A DNA stretch of 12,827 bases from an uncultured Pseudomonadota bacterium (GTDB lineage: Bacteria > Pseudomonadota > Gammaproteobacteria > Burkholderiales > Methylophilaceae): positions 1 through 12,827 of the forward strand of contig CAINWC010000157.1 in the NCBI GenBank assembly GCA_903854305.1, given 5' to 3'. Of this stretch, positions 1-7,315 are shown piece after piece (the stretch's first letter is position 1; each line of letters begins with the position of its first letter). The notes beneath the pieces are model-generated. The model worked only from the letters and a program-made list of their open reading frames with translations, had not been told where the DNA came from and made no database searches. The position numbers were made by a program, and so were the translations under genes.

Positions 1-1895
1 ATGATGCTATCGTCATGATTGAAAACATCGCGCGCCATATTGAAGAGGGTGAAACGCCATTTGAAGCAGCGTTAAAGGGTTCTAAGCAAATTGGCTTTAC
101 GATTATTTCGCTGACTTTTTCCTTAATTGCGGTACTAATCCCGCTACTGTTTATGGGTGATGTTGTTGGGCGATTGTTTCGTGAATTCGCCATTACGCTA
201 GCCGTCGCCATCCTTATTTCAGCGGTTGTATCACTCACGCTCACACCGATGTTGTGCGCAAGACTCCTTAAACATAATTCCAGTGAAGATACCGATCCTC
301 ACAAAGAAGACTTTCTGTCACGCGTCATCAATCGTTACGGCTTGTTGCTGCAATGGGTATTGGCGCACAGGAGTTTCACCTTACTTATTGCTGCACTCAC
401 GCTGGCATTCACCATTATGTTAGCTGTCATTATCCCCAAAGGATTTTTTCCGGTACAAGATACCGGTGTGATTCAAGCGATATCAGAAACGCCAGCAGCG
501 GCTTCATTTACGGTCGTGGCTGAACGCCAGCAAGCCCTGACAGAAATCATCTTGCAGGATACCGCAGTAGAGAGTTTGTCATCTATCGTGGGGATAGATG
601 GTGTGAACACGACACTGAACAGTGGCCGCATGCTAATCAACCTAAAACCTTATCCAGAACGCAGCGAATCTGCGACGCAGGTCATCAAGCGCTTGCAGCT
701 TGCGGTAAGAGGCGTTTCAGGGATCAGCCTGCACATGCAGCCAGTACAGGATTTAACGCTGAGCGACCGCATTAGCCGTACCCAGTTTCAATATCTCGTC
801 ACCAGTACCGATGACAAAGCTCTGGACAAAACCGTGCCACAATTAGTCGAAAAATTCCAAGGTTTGCCGCAACTGGTCGACGTTGCCAGTAATCAGCAAA
901 ATGACGGTCTGCGCGCCTCGGTCATAGTTGATAGGGATAATGCGGGAAGATTAGGCATTAGCATGGCTGCGGTTGACGACGCACTATACAGCGCCTTCGG
1001 CCAACGCATCGTTTCGACGATATTCACGCACGCCAACCAATACCGAGTGATTATAGAGGCGCTGCCTAAACCTCAGGAAGGCTTAGCCGCACTAGATGCG
1101 ATTTATGTAAGCGCAGCTGGCGGAAAGCAAGTGCCGCTCAGCAGCATTGCTCACATTGCCGAAACAACGACTACTTTGGCCATCAGCCGCGAAGATCAAC
1201 TGCCCTCTGCAACGATTTCATTTAATCTGGCACCGGGCTATGCGCTGGGCGATGCGGTTAAGGCGATTGATGAAGCCAAGCAATCGTTGGACTTACCGGC
1301 TAGCATCATGACCCGTTTTCAAGGTGCGGCAATGGCTTTCAGAGCGGCGCTCACCAACGAACTATTTCTGATTTTAGCTGCACTTGCCACCATGTATATC
1401 GTGTTAGGTGTTCTATATGAAAGCTATATTCACCCGCTCACGATTCTCTCCACACTGCCATCAGCAGGCGTTGGCGCTTTACTGGCTCTAATGGCATCTG
1501 GTAGAGACCTCAGCGTCATTGCCATTATTGGTATTATTCTGTTGATAGGCATCGTGCAGAAAAATGCCATTATGATTATTGACTTTGCCCTTGAAGCCGA
1601 GCGTGTTCAGGGCTTGACGCCACAGGAAGCTATTTACCAAGCGTGTTTATTGCGCTTTCGCCCCATATTAATGACCACACTGGCAGCGCTACTCAGTGCC
1701 GTGCCCTTGGTATTAGGTCATGGCCCAGGCTCAGAGTTGCGCCAACCACTTGGAATCGCAATGGTCGGCGGCTTGCTGTTGAGCCAGCTATTAACGTTGT
1801 TTACTACGCCGGTTATTTATCTTGCATTCGATACCCTAGCAAAACGCGTGAATGCCTCCAGCGTCACATTGCGCGAACGCCTGAGTACACGATGA
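1..1895 (+). CDS. mdtB: RND multidrug efflux permease, MdtB/MuxB type (5' end outside window)
   Basis: Inner-membrane, proton-driven pump subunit of an RND tripartite efflux system. The first complete codon (position 3) is the second Asp of the TM4 Asp-Asp pair, followed by [15 protein letters not shown], so the reading frame enters mid-gene. The ATG at 15 is an internal Met, not a start. About 630 residues are present, the C-terminal 60% of a protein usually near 1040 aa. Visible parts are the end of TM4 to TM6, the second periplasmic half (porter PC1/PC2 and docking region), and the TM8-TM12 block. The TM10 lysine needed for proton relay lies in [11 protein letters not shown] (Lys codon 1560-1562). 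In the family, MdtB and MdtC form a mixed trimer. The stop overlaps the next start by four bases (ATGA), which implies translational coupling. The MdtB assignment rests on gene order and similarity to the next gene; the RND assignment is secure. Confidence 0.95.
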   Translation, partial: DAIVMIENIARHIEEGETPFEAALKGSKQIGFTIISLTFSLIAVLIPLLFMGDVVGRLFREFAITLAVAILISAVVSLTLTPMLCARLLKHNSSEDTDPHKEDFLSRVINRYGLLLQWVLAHRSFTLLIAALTLAFTIMLAVIIPKGFFPVQDTGVIQAISETPAAASFTVVAERQQALTEIILQDTAVESLSSIVGIDGVNTTLNSGRMLINLKPYPERSESATQVIKRLQLAVRGVSGISLHMQPVQDLTLSDRISRTQFQYLVTSTDDKALDKTVPQLVEKFQGLPQLVDVASNQQNDGLRASVIVDRDNAGRLGISMAAVDDALYSAFGQRIVSTIFTHANQYRVIIEALPKPQEGLAALDAIYVSAAGGKQVPLSSIAHIAETTTTLAISREDQLPSATISFNLAPGYALGDAVKAIDEAKQSLDLPASIMTRFQGAAMAFRAALTNELFLILAALATMYIVLGVLYESYIHPLTILSTLPSAGVGALLALMASGRDLSVIAIIGIILLIGIVQKNAIMIIDFALEAERVQGLTPQEAIYQACLLRFRPILMTTLAALLSAVPLVLGHGPGSELRQPLGIAMVGGLLLSQLLTLFTTPVIYLAFDTLAKRVNASSVTLRERLSTR

Positions 1896-4800
1896 ACTGG
1901 TCAGCTATTTTCATCAAACGGCCAGTTGCGACGACGTTATTATCGTTGGCCATTGCCCTGCCAGGCATTGCTGCCTATTACTCACTGCCAATTGCCTCGC
2001 TACCACAAGTGGAAATGCCGAGCATAGATGTGAATGCTAAACTGCCTGGCGCCAGCGCAGAGACGATGGCATCTTCCGTGGCATCGCCGCTGGAACGGTC
2101 ACTAGGTACCATTGCAGGGGTCAATGAAATGACCTCAAGCAGCAGCAAAGGCTCAACGCGCATCAGCCTGCAATTTGATTTGGAACGAAGTGCGGACGGT
2201 GCCGCACGCGATGTGCAGGCCGCCATCAATGCGGCAAGATCAATGTTGCCGGCTGATTTGCCGAGCAACCCAACCTATCGTAAGAGTGGTCCAAACTCCA
2301 TCATGCACATTGCGCTGACTTCAAAAATCTACAGTCAGCCACAACTTTATGATCTTGCTTTTACCGTACTAGGTCAGCGTATCTCTCAAGTGGATGGCGT
2401 AGGTCAGGTGACCGTCAACGGTAGCGCTTTGCGCTCGGTACGGGTAGAGGTTAATCCTACCATTATCAATCAATATGGCATTGCCTTGGACCAAGTGCGT
2501 ACAGCGATTGCAACAGCAAACGCCAGCCGGCCTAAAGGCTTTGTCGAGAATGCCAAGCAACGCTGGCAGATTGATGTGAACGACCAAGCCAAGCGCGCTT
2601 TGGACTACGAAGAGCTGATTATCGCCTGGCGCAACGGCGCACCCATCAGGCTGAAAGATATTGCTGAAATCAAGGATTCAGTGCAAGAGGTACGCAATGC
2701 GGGCACCGTTAACGGCAAACCAGCCGTAACGCTATCAATCAACAATATTCCAGGGGCCAATGTTGTGGCCACGGTAGATGCAATTAAAGAACTACTGCCA
2801 CGCATGAAGCCATTGATTCCTGCTGGTGTTGAGCTGGAAGTGTTAATTGATCGAAGCTCAACAGTGAGAAAATCCTTACATGAAGTTGAGCAAACACTGT
2901 TAATCTCAATCGGCTTGGTGGTACTGGTAACCTTTGCGTTTCTTCGCAACGGCCGCGCTTCACTGATACCAAGCATCGCCATTCCCATCTCCCTGCTCGG
3001 TACCTTGACCATCATTTATCTGTGCGGATTCAGCCTCAATAACCTATCACTCATGGCGCTGATTATTTCCACAGGTTTTGTGGTCGACGATGCTATCGTG
3101 GTCGTGGAAAACACCTCGCGCCATATCGAAAATGGCATGCATCCAATGCAAGCCGCTGTACAAGGCGTGCGTGAGGTTTCGTTTACCGTCATCGCCATGA
3201 GCTTATCGCTGGTTGCTGTGTTCATTCCACTGCTATTGATGGGTGGCGTGGTCGGTCGTATGTTTCGAGAGTTTTCCATCACGCTAACAGCCGCTGTTGG
3301 CATTTCACTGTTGGTATCGCTAACGCTCACACCAATGCTTTGCTCAAGACTGATGAAACCACACACTCAGGAAAGTGGGGTTGCAGCATGGCTAGGTCGC
3401 GCATTTGAATTGCCGCTAAGTGGTTACCAACGTTCATTAGATTGGGTATTGCGCCACGGCGTAGTGACACTGCTGATGTTAGGGGCAACCATCATTTTGA
3501 ACGTCTATTTATATACCATCGTGCCAAAAGGGTTCTTTCCGCAACAAGATACGGGCCGTTTACAGGGTAATTTTCAAGGTGATCAAAGTATTTCATTTTG
3601 GGAAATGCGGCAGAAGATTAATCAATTAATGAAAATCATCGCCAAGGATCCAGATATCGAAGTTTATTATGAATACTCGGGTGGTTTTGGCGGCGGCCAA
3701 TCCAACAATGGCACTATGAATGCCAGACTGAAACCACGTGCAGAACGTGATGCTTCAGCGCAAGAAATCGTCGCGCGTTTGCGCCCAAAGCTTGAAAAAG
3801 TCGCTGGTGCAACACTAAGGCTAAATGCGCAGCAGGATTTTAATATTGGTGTTAGGCAAGGTGCAGCAGAATACCAGTACACTATGCTTTCCAATAGCGT
3901 TGAAGACTTACGTGCGATGGCGCCGCGTGTACGTAATGCCTTGACAAAATTACCAGAACTGGCCGATGTGAGTAGCGATGCCCAAGATAAAGGCTTACAA
4001 ACTACTTTATTGGTTGATCGCGACGCGGCTTCGCGTTTAGGCGTGACGCAAAAACAAATTGACGTCACTTTGAATGATGCCTTCGGGCAACGTTTGGCAT
4101 CTACCATCTACGAACCACTTAATCAGTATTACGTGGTGCTGACGCTGGCACCGCAATTTGCTCAAGGTCCGGAATCTCTGGAACAGATTTATCTGACTAC
4201 TTATAACAATACTGGTAATAATAGCGGCAATAATACCGGGAATAATGCCAGAATACCGCTTTCTGCCATCAGCCATTGGACCACCAACAACACGGCATTA
4301 TCTGTGAATCATGAAGGACAGTTCGCAGCGACCACCATCTCATTTAATCTGGCACAAGGTGTTTCGCTCGAAAAAGCCACCGAGGCCATTGAAATCGCTT
4401 TTGCCAAACTCAATCCGCCAGACTCAATGCGCGGCTCATTTGCAGGCAAGGCCAAAGCCTTTCAAGAGTCGCTAAAGAGCCAGCCTTGGCTGATTTTAAC
4501 CGCATTATTACTGGTGTATATTGTGCTTGGCGTATTGTACGAAAGCACCATACACCCACTCACGATTATTTCCACGCTACCTTCAGCAGGCATAGGCGCA
4601 CTACTCGCACTCCTATTATTTAAGAGCGAATTAACCATTATCGCAATGATAGGCGTGGTGCTGCTAATCGGTATCGTCATGAAAAATGCCATCATGATGG
4701 TTGATGCCGCGCTATTGATCGAACGAGAACAGGGTCTATCGCCAGAGCAGGCGATACGTCAGGCTTGCTTACAGCGTTTCCGTCCGATTTTAATGACGAC

Positions 4801-5059
4801 CTTCGCGGCCATGCTAGGTGCACTGCCTTTAGCGGTTGGGGTGGGCGATGGTGCAGAAATCCGCCAACCGCTTGGCATCTCAATCGTTGGTGGTTTGCTG
4901 TTGGGTCAAATTCTTACCCTCTATACCACCCCTGTGGTTTATCTTTACCTGGACCGTTTACGACTTTGGGCTGCAAAAAAACGGCCTAGCTTAAATGCCT
5001 TAGCAAATCTAAACACCAAAACCAACACCAAGACTCACATTGAGCCCAGCGCATCATGA
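1892..5059 (+). CDS. mdtC: RND multidrug efflux permease, MdtC/MuxC type
   Basis: Second pump subunit, 1055 aa, full length for the family. The frame stays open upstream to 1643, but the start at 1892 is chosen because it gives the canonical RND N-terminus [17 protein letters not shown], lies in an ATGA overlap with the preceding stop, and has a GAG six bases upstream. It shows the duplicated RND layout: TM1, periplasmic loop with GASAETMA and NAARSMLP, then TM2-TM6 with the TM4 proton-relay pair Asp399-Asp400 ([13 protein letters not shown]). The second half follows, with TM10 Lys931 in [11 protein letters not shown]. Against remembered MdtC/MuxC sequences, the 'NPADAPI' stretch appears about two residues shorter here ([14 protein letters not shown]). 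Residues 772-785 form an Asn/Gly repeat insert, annotated separately. The C-terminus after the last helix carries a short NTKTNTKT repeat. The pump is expected to work with the preceding MdtB-type subunit and the following channel. Confidence 0.96.
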   Translation: MNWSAIFIKRPVATTLLSLAIALPGIAAYYSLPIASLPQVEMPSIDVNAKLPGASAETMASSVASPLERSLGTIAGVNEMTSSSSKGSTRISLQFDLERSADGAARDVQAAINAARSMLPADLPSNPTYRKSGPNSIMHIALTSKIYSQPQLYDLAFTVLGQRISQVDGVGQVTVNGSALRSVRVEVNPTIINQYGIALDQVRTAIATANASRPKGFVENAKQRWQIDVNDQAKRALDYEELIIAWRNGAPIRLKDIAEIKDSVQEVRNAGTVNGKPAVTLSINNIPGANVVATVDAIKELLPRMKPLIPAGVELEVLIDRSSTVRKSLHEVEQTLLISIGLVVLVTFAFLRNGRASLIPSIAIPISLLGTLTIIYLCGFSLNNLSLMALIISTGFVVDDAIVVVENTSRHIENGMHPMQAAVQGVREVSFTVIAMSLSLVAVFIPLLLMGGVVGRMFREFSITLTAAVGISLLVSLTLTPMLCSRLMKPHTQESGVAAWLGRAFELPLSGYQRSLDWVLRHGVVTLLMLGATIILNVYLYTIVPKGFFPQQDTGRLQGNFQGDQSISFWEMRQKINQLMKIIAKDPDIEVYYEYSGGFGGGQSNNGTMNARLKPRAERDASAQEIVARLRPKLEKVAGATLRLNAQQDFNIGVRQGAAEYQYTMLSNSVEDLRAMAPRVRNALTKLPELADVSSDAQDKGLQTTLLVDRDAASRLGVTQKQIDVTLNDAFGQRLASTIYEPLNQYYVVLTLAPQFAQGPESLEQIYLTTYNNTGNNSGNNTGNNARIPLSAISHWTTNNTALSVNHEGQFAATTISFNLAQGVSLEKATEAIEIAFAKLNPPDSMRGSFAGKAKAFQESLKSQPWLILTALLLVYIVLGVLYESTIHPLTIISTLPSAGIGALLALLLFKSELTIIAMIGVVLLIGIVMKNAIMMVDAALLIEREQGLSPEQAIRQACLQRFRPILMTTFAAMLGALPLAVGVGDGAEIRQPLGISIVGGLLLGQILTLYTTPVVYLYLDRLRLWAAKKRPSLNALANLNTKTNTKTHIEPSAS
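4205..4246 (+). repeat. 12-bp in-frame tandem repeat coding an Asn-Asn-Thr/Ser-Gly loop
   Basis: Three 12-bp units (pattern AAY AAT ACY/AGC GGN) plus half of a fourth encode [14 protein letters not shown] inside the MdtC-type pump, residues 772-785. The Gly codon differs in each unit (GGT, GGC, GGG) and the Thr/Ser codons also differ, so the units are not fresh copies. The preceding paralogue has a short [13 protein letters not shown] turn at the matching place, so this is an expanded surface loop before the conserved IPLSAIS strand in the second periplasmic half. Confidence 0.85.
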
Positions 5060-6501
5060 AAAATTTCACAATTAAACACCCTACCCGCATTAGTTTACTC
5101 ATCGCCGTTATGTTGATTAACGGTTGCACTATCTGGCCAGATTTTCAACGACCTGTTGTCACGACTCCAGCCAGCTATAAAGAAGCAACCCCACTTCCAG
5201 GCTGGAAAGTTGCCGAACCAGGAGGAAAACTGACAAACGCATCATGGTGGAAAATTTATCAAGATGCTCAATTAGACGCTCTGCAACTACAAGCAGCCAG
5301 CGCTAATCAGAATATTGCCGCCGCCGAGGCAAACTATCGTCAGGCAGAAGCGCTCTCTAAATCAGCACGCGCAGCGCTCACGCCTAGTGTGTCAGCCAAT
5401 GCCGCAGCAACGCGAAGCCAGCGTAGCGCAAACACTTCGACTAACGGGCAAAGCAGCAGCTCTGCCCCTGTTAATAACTACAGCGTTGGCCTAGCCGCTG
5501 GCTGGGAAGTGGATTTATGGGGCAGGATCAAGCACGGGATTGAATCAGGCGATGCTCGTCTTGCTGCAAGTGCCGCCGACTTGGCTGCGGTCAATCTATC
5601 GGTACAGGCAAACTTGGCACAAAATTATTTTCAGCTACGCGTGTATGACACACAACAAAAGCTGCTGAATGACACAGCAACCGCCTATGAGCGGTCATTA
5701 AAATTAACCAGTAACCGTTACGCAGTTGGCTTAGCATCACGTACAGACGTGGCGCAATCGGAAACCCAACTTAGGGCGATTCGCGCGCAAGCAATCGACA
5801 ACAGCGTTCAACGTGCGCAACTGGAACATGCCATTGCCGTACTCACTGGCCAACCGCCAGCACAGCTTTCTATTACAGCAATACCATTCACAGCAGCCAC
5901 TACCGTGTTACCGATGATTCCAGTCAGTTTACCTTCTGAGCTATTAGAGCGCCGACCAGACATTGCAGCCGCAGAACGGCGCGCAGCCGCAGCCAATGCT
6001 GACATTGGCGTCACCAAAGCAGCGTTGTTCCCAACACTAAACCTTGGCGCCAGCTTAGGGTTCCAAAGTAGCCGTATTGCTGATCTACTCAATTTACCCA
6101 GCCATGTCTGGTCGCTTGGACCAACATTAGCTGCTTCAATATTTGATGGTGGATTAAGACGGGCACAGACTAACGCAGCCATTGCCGCTTACGATGTAAC
6201 GGTCGCTAACTATAAGCAAATCGTACTCACCGGCTTTCAAGAGGTAGAAGATAATCTGTCCTCGCTTCGCCTGCTGGAACAGGAAGCGGCAGAGCAAGAA
6301 GCAGCCGTACGCTTTGCCAGAGAATCCGTGCAGCAAACCGAAAACCGCTACAAAGCAGGTACGGTGGATTATCTAAGTGTTGTGACTGTACAAACCACCG
6401 CACTAGCCAATGAACGTGCGGCGCTTTCTATACTTGGGCGTAGGCTGGCAGCCAATGTGGGATTAATTAAAGCGCTGGGCGGTGGTGCAAGTAAAGACTA
6501 A
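5056..6501 (+). CDS. Outer-membrane efflux lipoprotein, NodT/OprM family (OpmB-like)
   Basis: Trimeric outer-membrane channel that completes the RND pump, 481 aa, normal family length. The N-terminus is a lipoprotein signal: a basic start, a hydrophobic stretch, then the lipobox LING-Cys24. The +2 residue is Thr, not Asp, consistent with outer-membrane sorting. Two OEP repeats follow. The first, roughly residues 65-265, contains WEVDLWGR (150-157) and RYAVGLASRTDV. The second, roughly 290-475, contains LPSELLERRPDI (292-303), FPTLNLGASLGF, FDGGLRRAQ and NRYKAGTVDYLSV. All are hallmarks of NodT-type channels. Its ATG overlaps the mdtC-like stop (ATGA); only a distant GAG serves as a ribosome site, so coupling is likely. 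Its place after two RND genes matches opmB of muxABC-opmB. I see no convincing terminator in the 46 bp to the next, convergent gene. Confidence 0.94.
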   Translation: MKNFTIKHPTRISLLIAVMLINGCTIWPDFQRPVVTTPASYKEATPLPGWKVAEPGGKLTNASWWKIYQDAQLDALQLQAASANQNIAAAEANYRQAEALSKSARAALTPSVSANAAATRSQRSANTSTNGQSSSSAPVNNYSVGLAAGWEVDLWGRIKHGIESGDARLAASAADLAAVNLSVQANLAQNYFQLRVYDTQQKLLNDTATAYERSLKLTSNRYAVGLASRTDVAQSETQLRAIRAQAIDNSVQRAQLEHAIAVLTGQPPAQLSITAIPFTAATTVLPMIPVSLPSELLERRPDIAAAERRAAAANADIGVTKAALFPTLNLGASLGFQSSRIADLLNLPSHVWSLGPTLAASIFDGGLRRAQTNAAIAAYDVTVANYKQIVLTGFQEVEDNLSSLRLLEQEAAEQEAAVRFARESVQQTENRYKAGTVDYLSVVTVQTTALANERAALSILGRRLAANVGLIKALGGGASKD

Positions 6502-6547
6502 GGGTATCGTATCCATGACCTGACGGATAAATCATCAGACCGGCAAT

Positions 6548-6931
6548 TCACCTGACTGGTGGCTCAGTTCTCGTTAAGGAGATAATTGGGTATCGCCGCC
6601 CCCGAACAACTACCGCACTAAATTGCCCAAGCGCGCCAGATGGAAGCGTAACAAAGCCTAAACTTTCCGCAAAAGCTAAATCATACGCCCCACCCTGAAG
6701 CTTGGCTAAATACCAGTGACGGTGATTATCCTGAATCAATAAGGTGGAATCGTCCACCACCTTCCAGTCACTAATTCCGCCTTGGTTTGCAAAGGGTATT
6801 GTTACTTGAGCGGCTTGGTTTTCTGACGTTCTGGATGGCTGACTATGGGTATCCGTAGCCATTGCATCAGCAGTCATCATCGCGAGCAATAAGTTTGCAA
6901 TCAGCCAACTTGAATGCAATTTCCACCGCAT
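6548..6931 (-). CDS. Small exported protein, DUF6491-like
   Basis: 127-aa predicted periplasmic or exported protein of unknown function. The frame stays open to an ATG at 6976, but that codon has no Shine-Dalgarno. The start at 6931 has GAGGA six bases upstream and directly begins a good signal peptide (MRWK, a hydrophobic core, then ADAMA with likely cleavage after residue 25). The mature part has the pattern ISDWKVVDDSTLLIQ, then HWYLAKL, then LAFAESLGFVTL, then GQFSAVVVRGRRYPI, which I recognise as the DUF6491 layout (Trp-x-x-Asp-Leu-Leu, Tyr-Leu, Ala-x-x-Leu-Gly, basic end). Family members I recall carry several cysteines; the mature protein here has none. It is divergent from the TonB receptor gene and convergent with the efflux operon. 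Gene call good, family call moderate. Confidence 0.72.
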   Translation of the reverse strand: MRWKLHSSWLIANLLLAMMTADAMATDTHSQPSRTSENQAAQVTIPFANQGGISDWKVVDDSTLLIQDNHRHWYLAKLQGGAYDLAFAESLGFVTLPSGALGQFSAVVVRGRRYPIISLTRTEPPVR

Positions 6932-7067
6932 ACAATGTCCTCGATCTTTAGTACTTAAAAAAACATTAGGCAGCAATTTTCATTTGAAGTTCTACTTAAC
7001 ATTGATTAACCAGCGTTACTAATTGTCTGCAAACTCTAATATGACCCTCTTGAATAACCGCTGACTC

Positions 7068-7099
7068 ATAAGCAACATTGCTGCAAACAGCTTGCTTAT
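7068..7099. promoter_or_regulatory. Nested dyad, candidate enhancer (activator) site for the sigma-54 promoter
   Basis: Perfect 8-bp arms ATAAGCAA (7068-7075) and TTGCTTAT (7092-7099) enclose a second dyad GCTG-CAAA-CAGC (7080-7091). AGCAA-CA-TTGCT (7071-7082) and TTGC-N7-GCAA (7092-7106) overlap it, so GCAA/TTGC half-sites alternate five times in about 35 bp. It lies about 155-185 bp upstream of the -24/-12 element, the usual distance for a bacterial enhancer-binding protein. Activator identity is unknown; it does not match the NtrC consensus. It could instead be an operator for another regulator or a hairpin. Confidence 0.45.
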
Positions 7100-7175
7100 A
7101 TCGCAACAGCTACGACTGACATAGCGCTTGATTTCACCTACTGCATTCAACGTACTCACAAGAGATTATATTGAT

Positions 7176-7220
7176 ATAAATACTATATTTATCATATGGT
7201 TATACTTAAATAAAACCATA
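7176..7220. promoter_or_regulatory. Two adjacent AT-rich dyads between enhancer candidate and promoter
   Basis: ATAAATA (7176-7182), 3-bp gap, TATTTAT (7186-7192) is immediately followed by TATGGTT (7195-7201), 12-bp gap, AACCATA (7214-7220). Both have perfect 7-bp arms. The tract could be a bend or IHF region between enhancer and promoter (TTGATA at 7171 matches only half of the IHF consensus), or an operator for a separate regulator. Chance is a real alternative in sequence this AT-rich. Confidence 0.3.
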
Positions 7221-7252
7221 AAATATAAGCTACAAAAGCCTCTATAGATGAA

Positions 7253-7268
7253 TGGCACGCATCTTGCT
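7253..7268 (+). promoter_or_regulatory. Sigma-54 (-24/-12) promoter for the TonB-dependent receptor
   Basis: TGGCACGCATCTTGCT matches the RpoN consensus TGGCACG-N4-TTGCW completely, with the essential GG (7254-7255) and GC (7266-7267) ten bases apart. It is oriented toward the receptor, whose ATG is 47 bp downstream. Transcription would start near 7279 and give a leader of about 37 nt containing the AAGAGAG ribosome site. Expression would need RpoN and an ATP-dependent activator. Confidence 0.85.
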
Positions 7269-7315
7269 GAATCTAGTCACTATTCCAATATCATCATAAA
7301 TCAAGAGAGTATTAA

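Larger units (their letters stand above)
6932..7315. promoter_or_regulatory. 384-bp divergent control region between the DUF6491-like gene and the TonB receptor
   Basis: No coding signal on either strand. Toward the receptor it holds a GCAA/TTGC-rich nested dyad (7068-7099), an AT-rich stretch with two further dyads (7176-7220) and a -24/-12 promoter (7253-7268), each listed separately. The receptor's ribosome site is AAGAGAG at 7303-7309, six bases before its ATG. A possible sigma-70 alternative is TTGATA (7171-7176), 18-bp spacer, TATGGT (7195-7200). I found no clear promoter for the minus-strand gene, only weak matches near 6950-6985. Confidence 0.6.

Noticed and set aside
1643..1891. Upstream extension of the second RND gene to an ATG at 1643
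   Set aside because: It overlaps the conserved end of the first RND gene in another frame, and the extra 83 residues resemble nothing in RND pumps. The ATG at 1892 gives the canonical N-terminus and an ATGA overlap.
3667..4107. Open frame of 146 codons antisense to the second RND gene
   Set aside because: Shadow of a strongly conserved coding frame; composition is Ser/Cys-rich and no ribosome site or family pattern is seen. Other antisense frames at 2605-3366, 5808-6182 and 7489-7782 were dropped for the same reason.
6502..6547. Terminator between the efflux operon and the convergent DUF6491-like gene
   Set aside because: Only weak stems (TATCC/GGATA with 10-bp gap; CACC/GGTG) and no T-run, so not supported.
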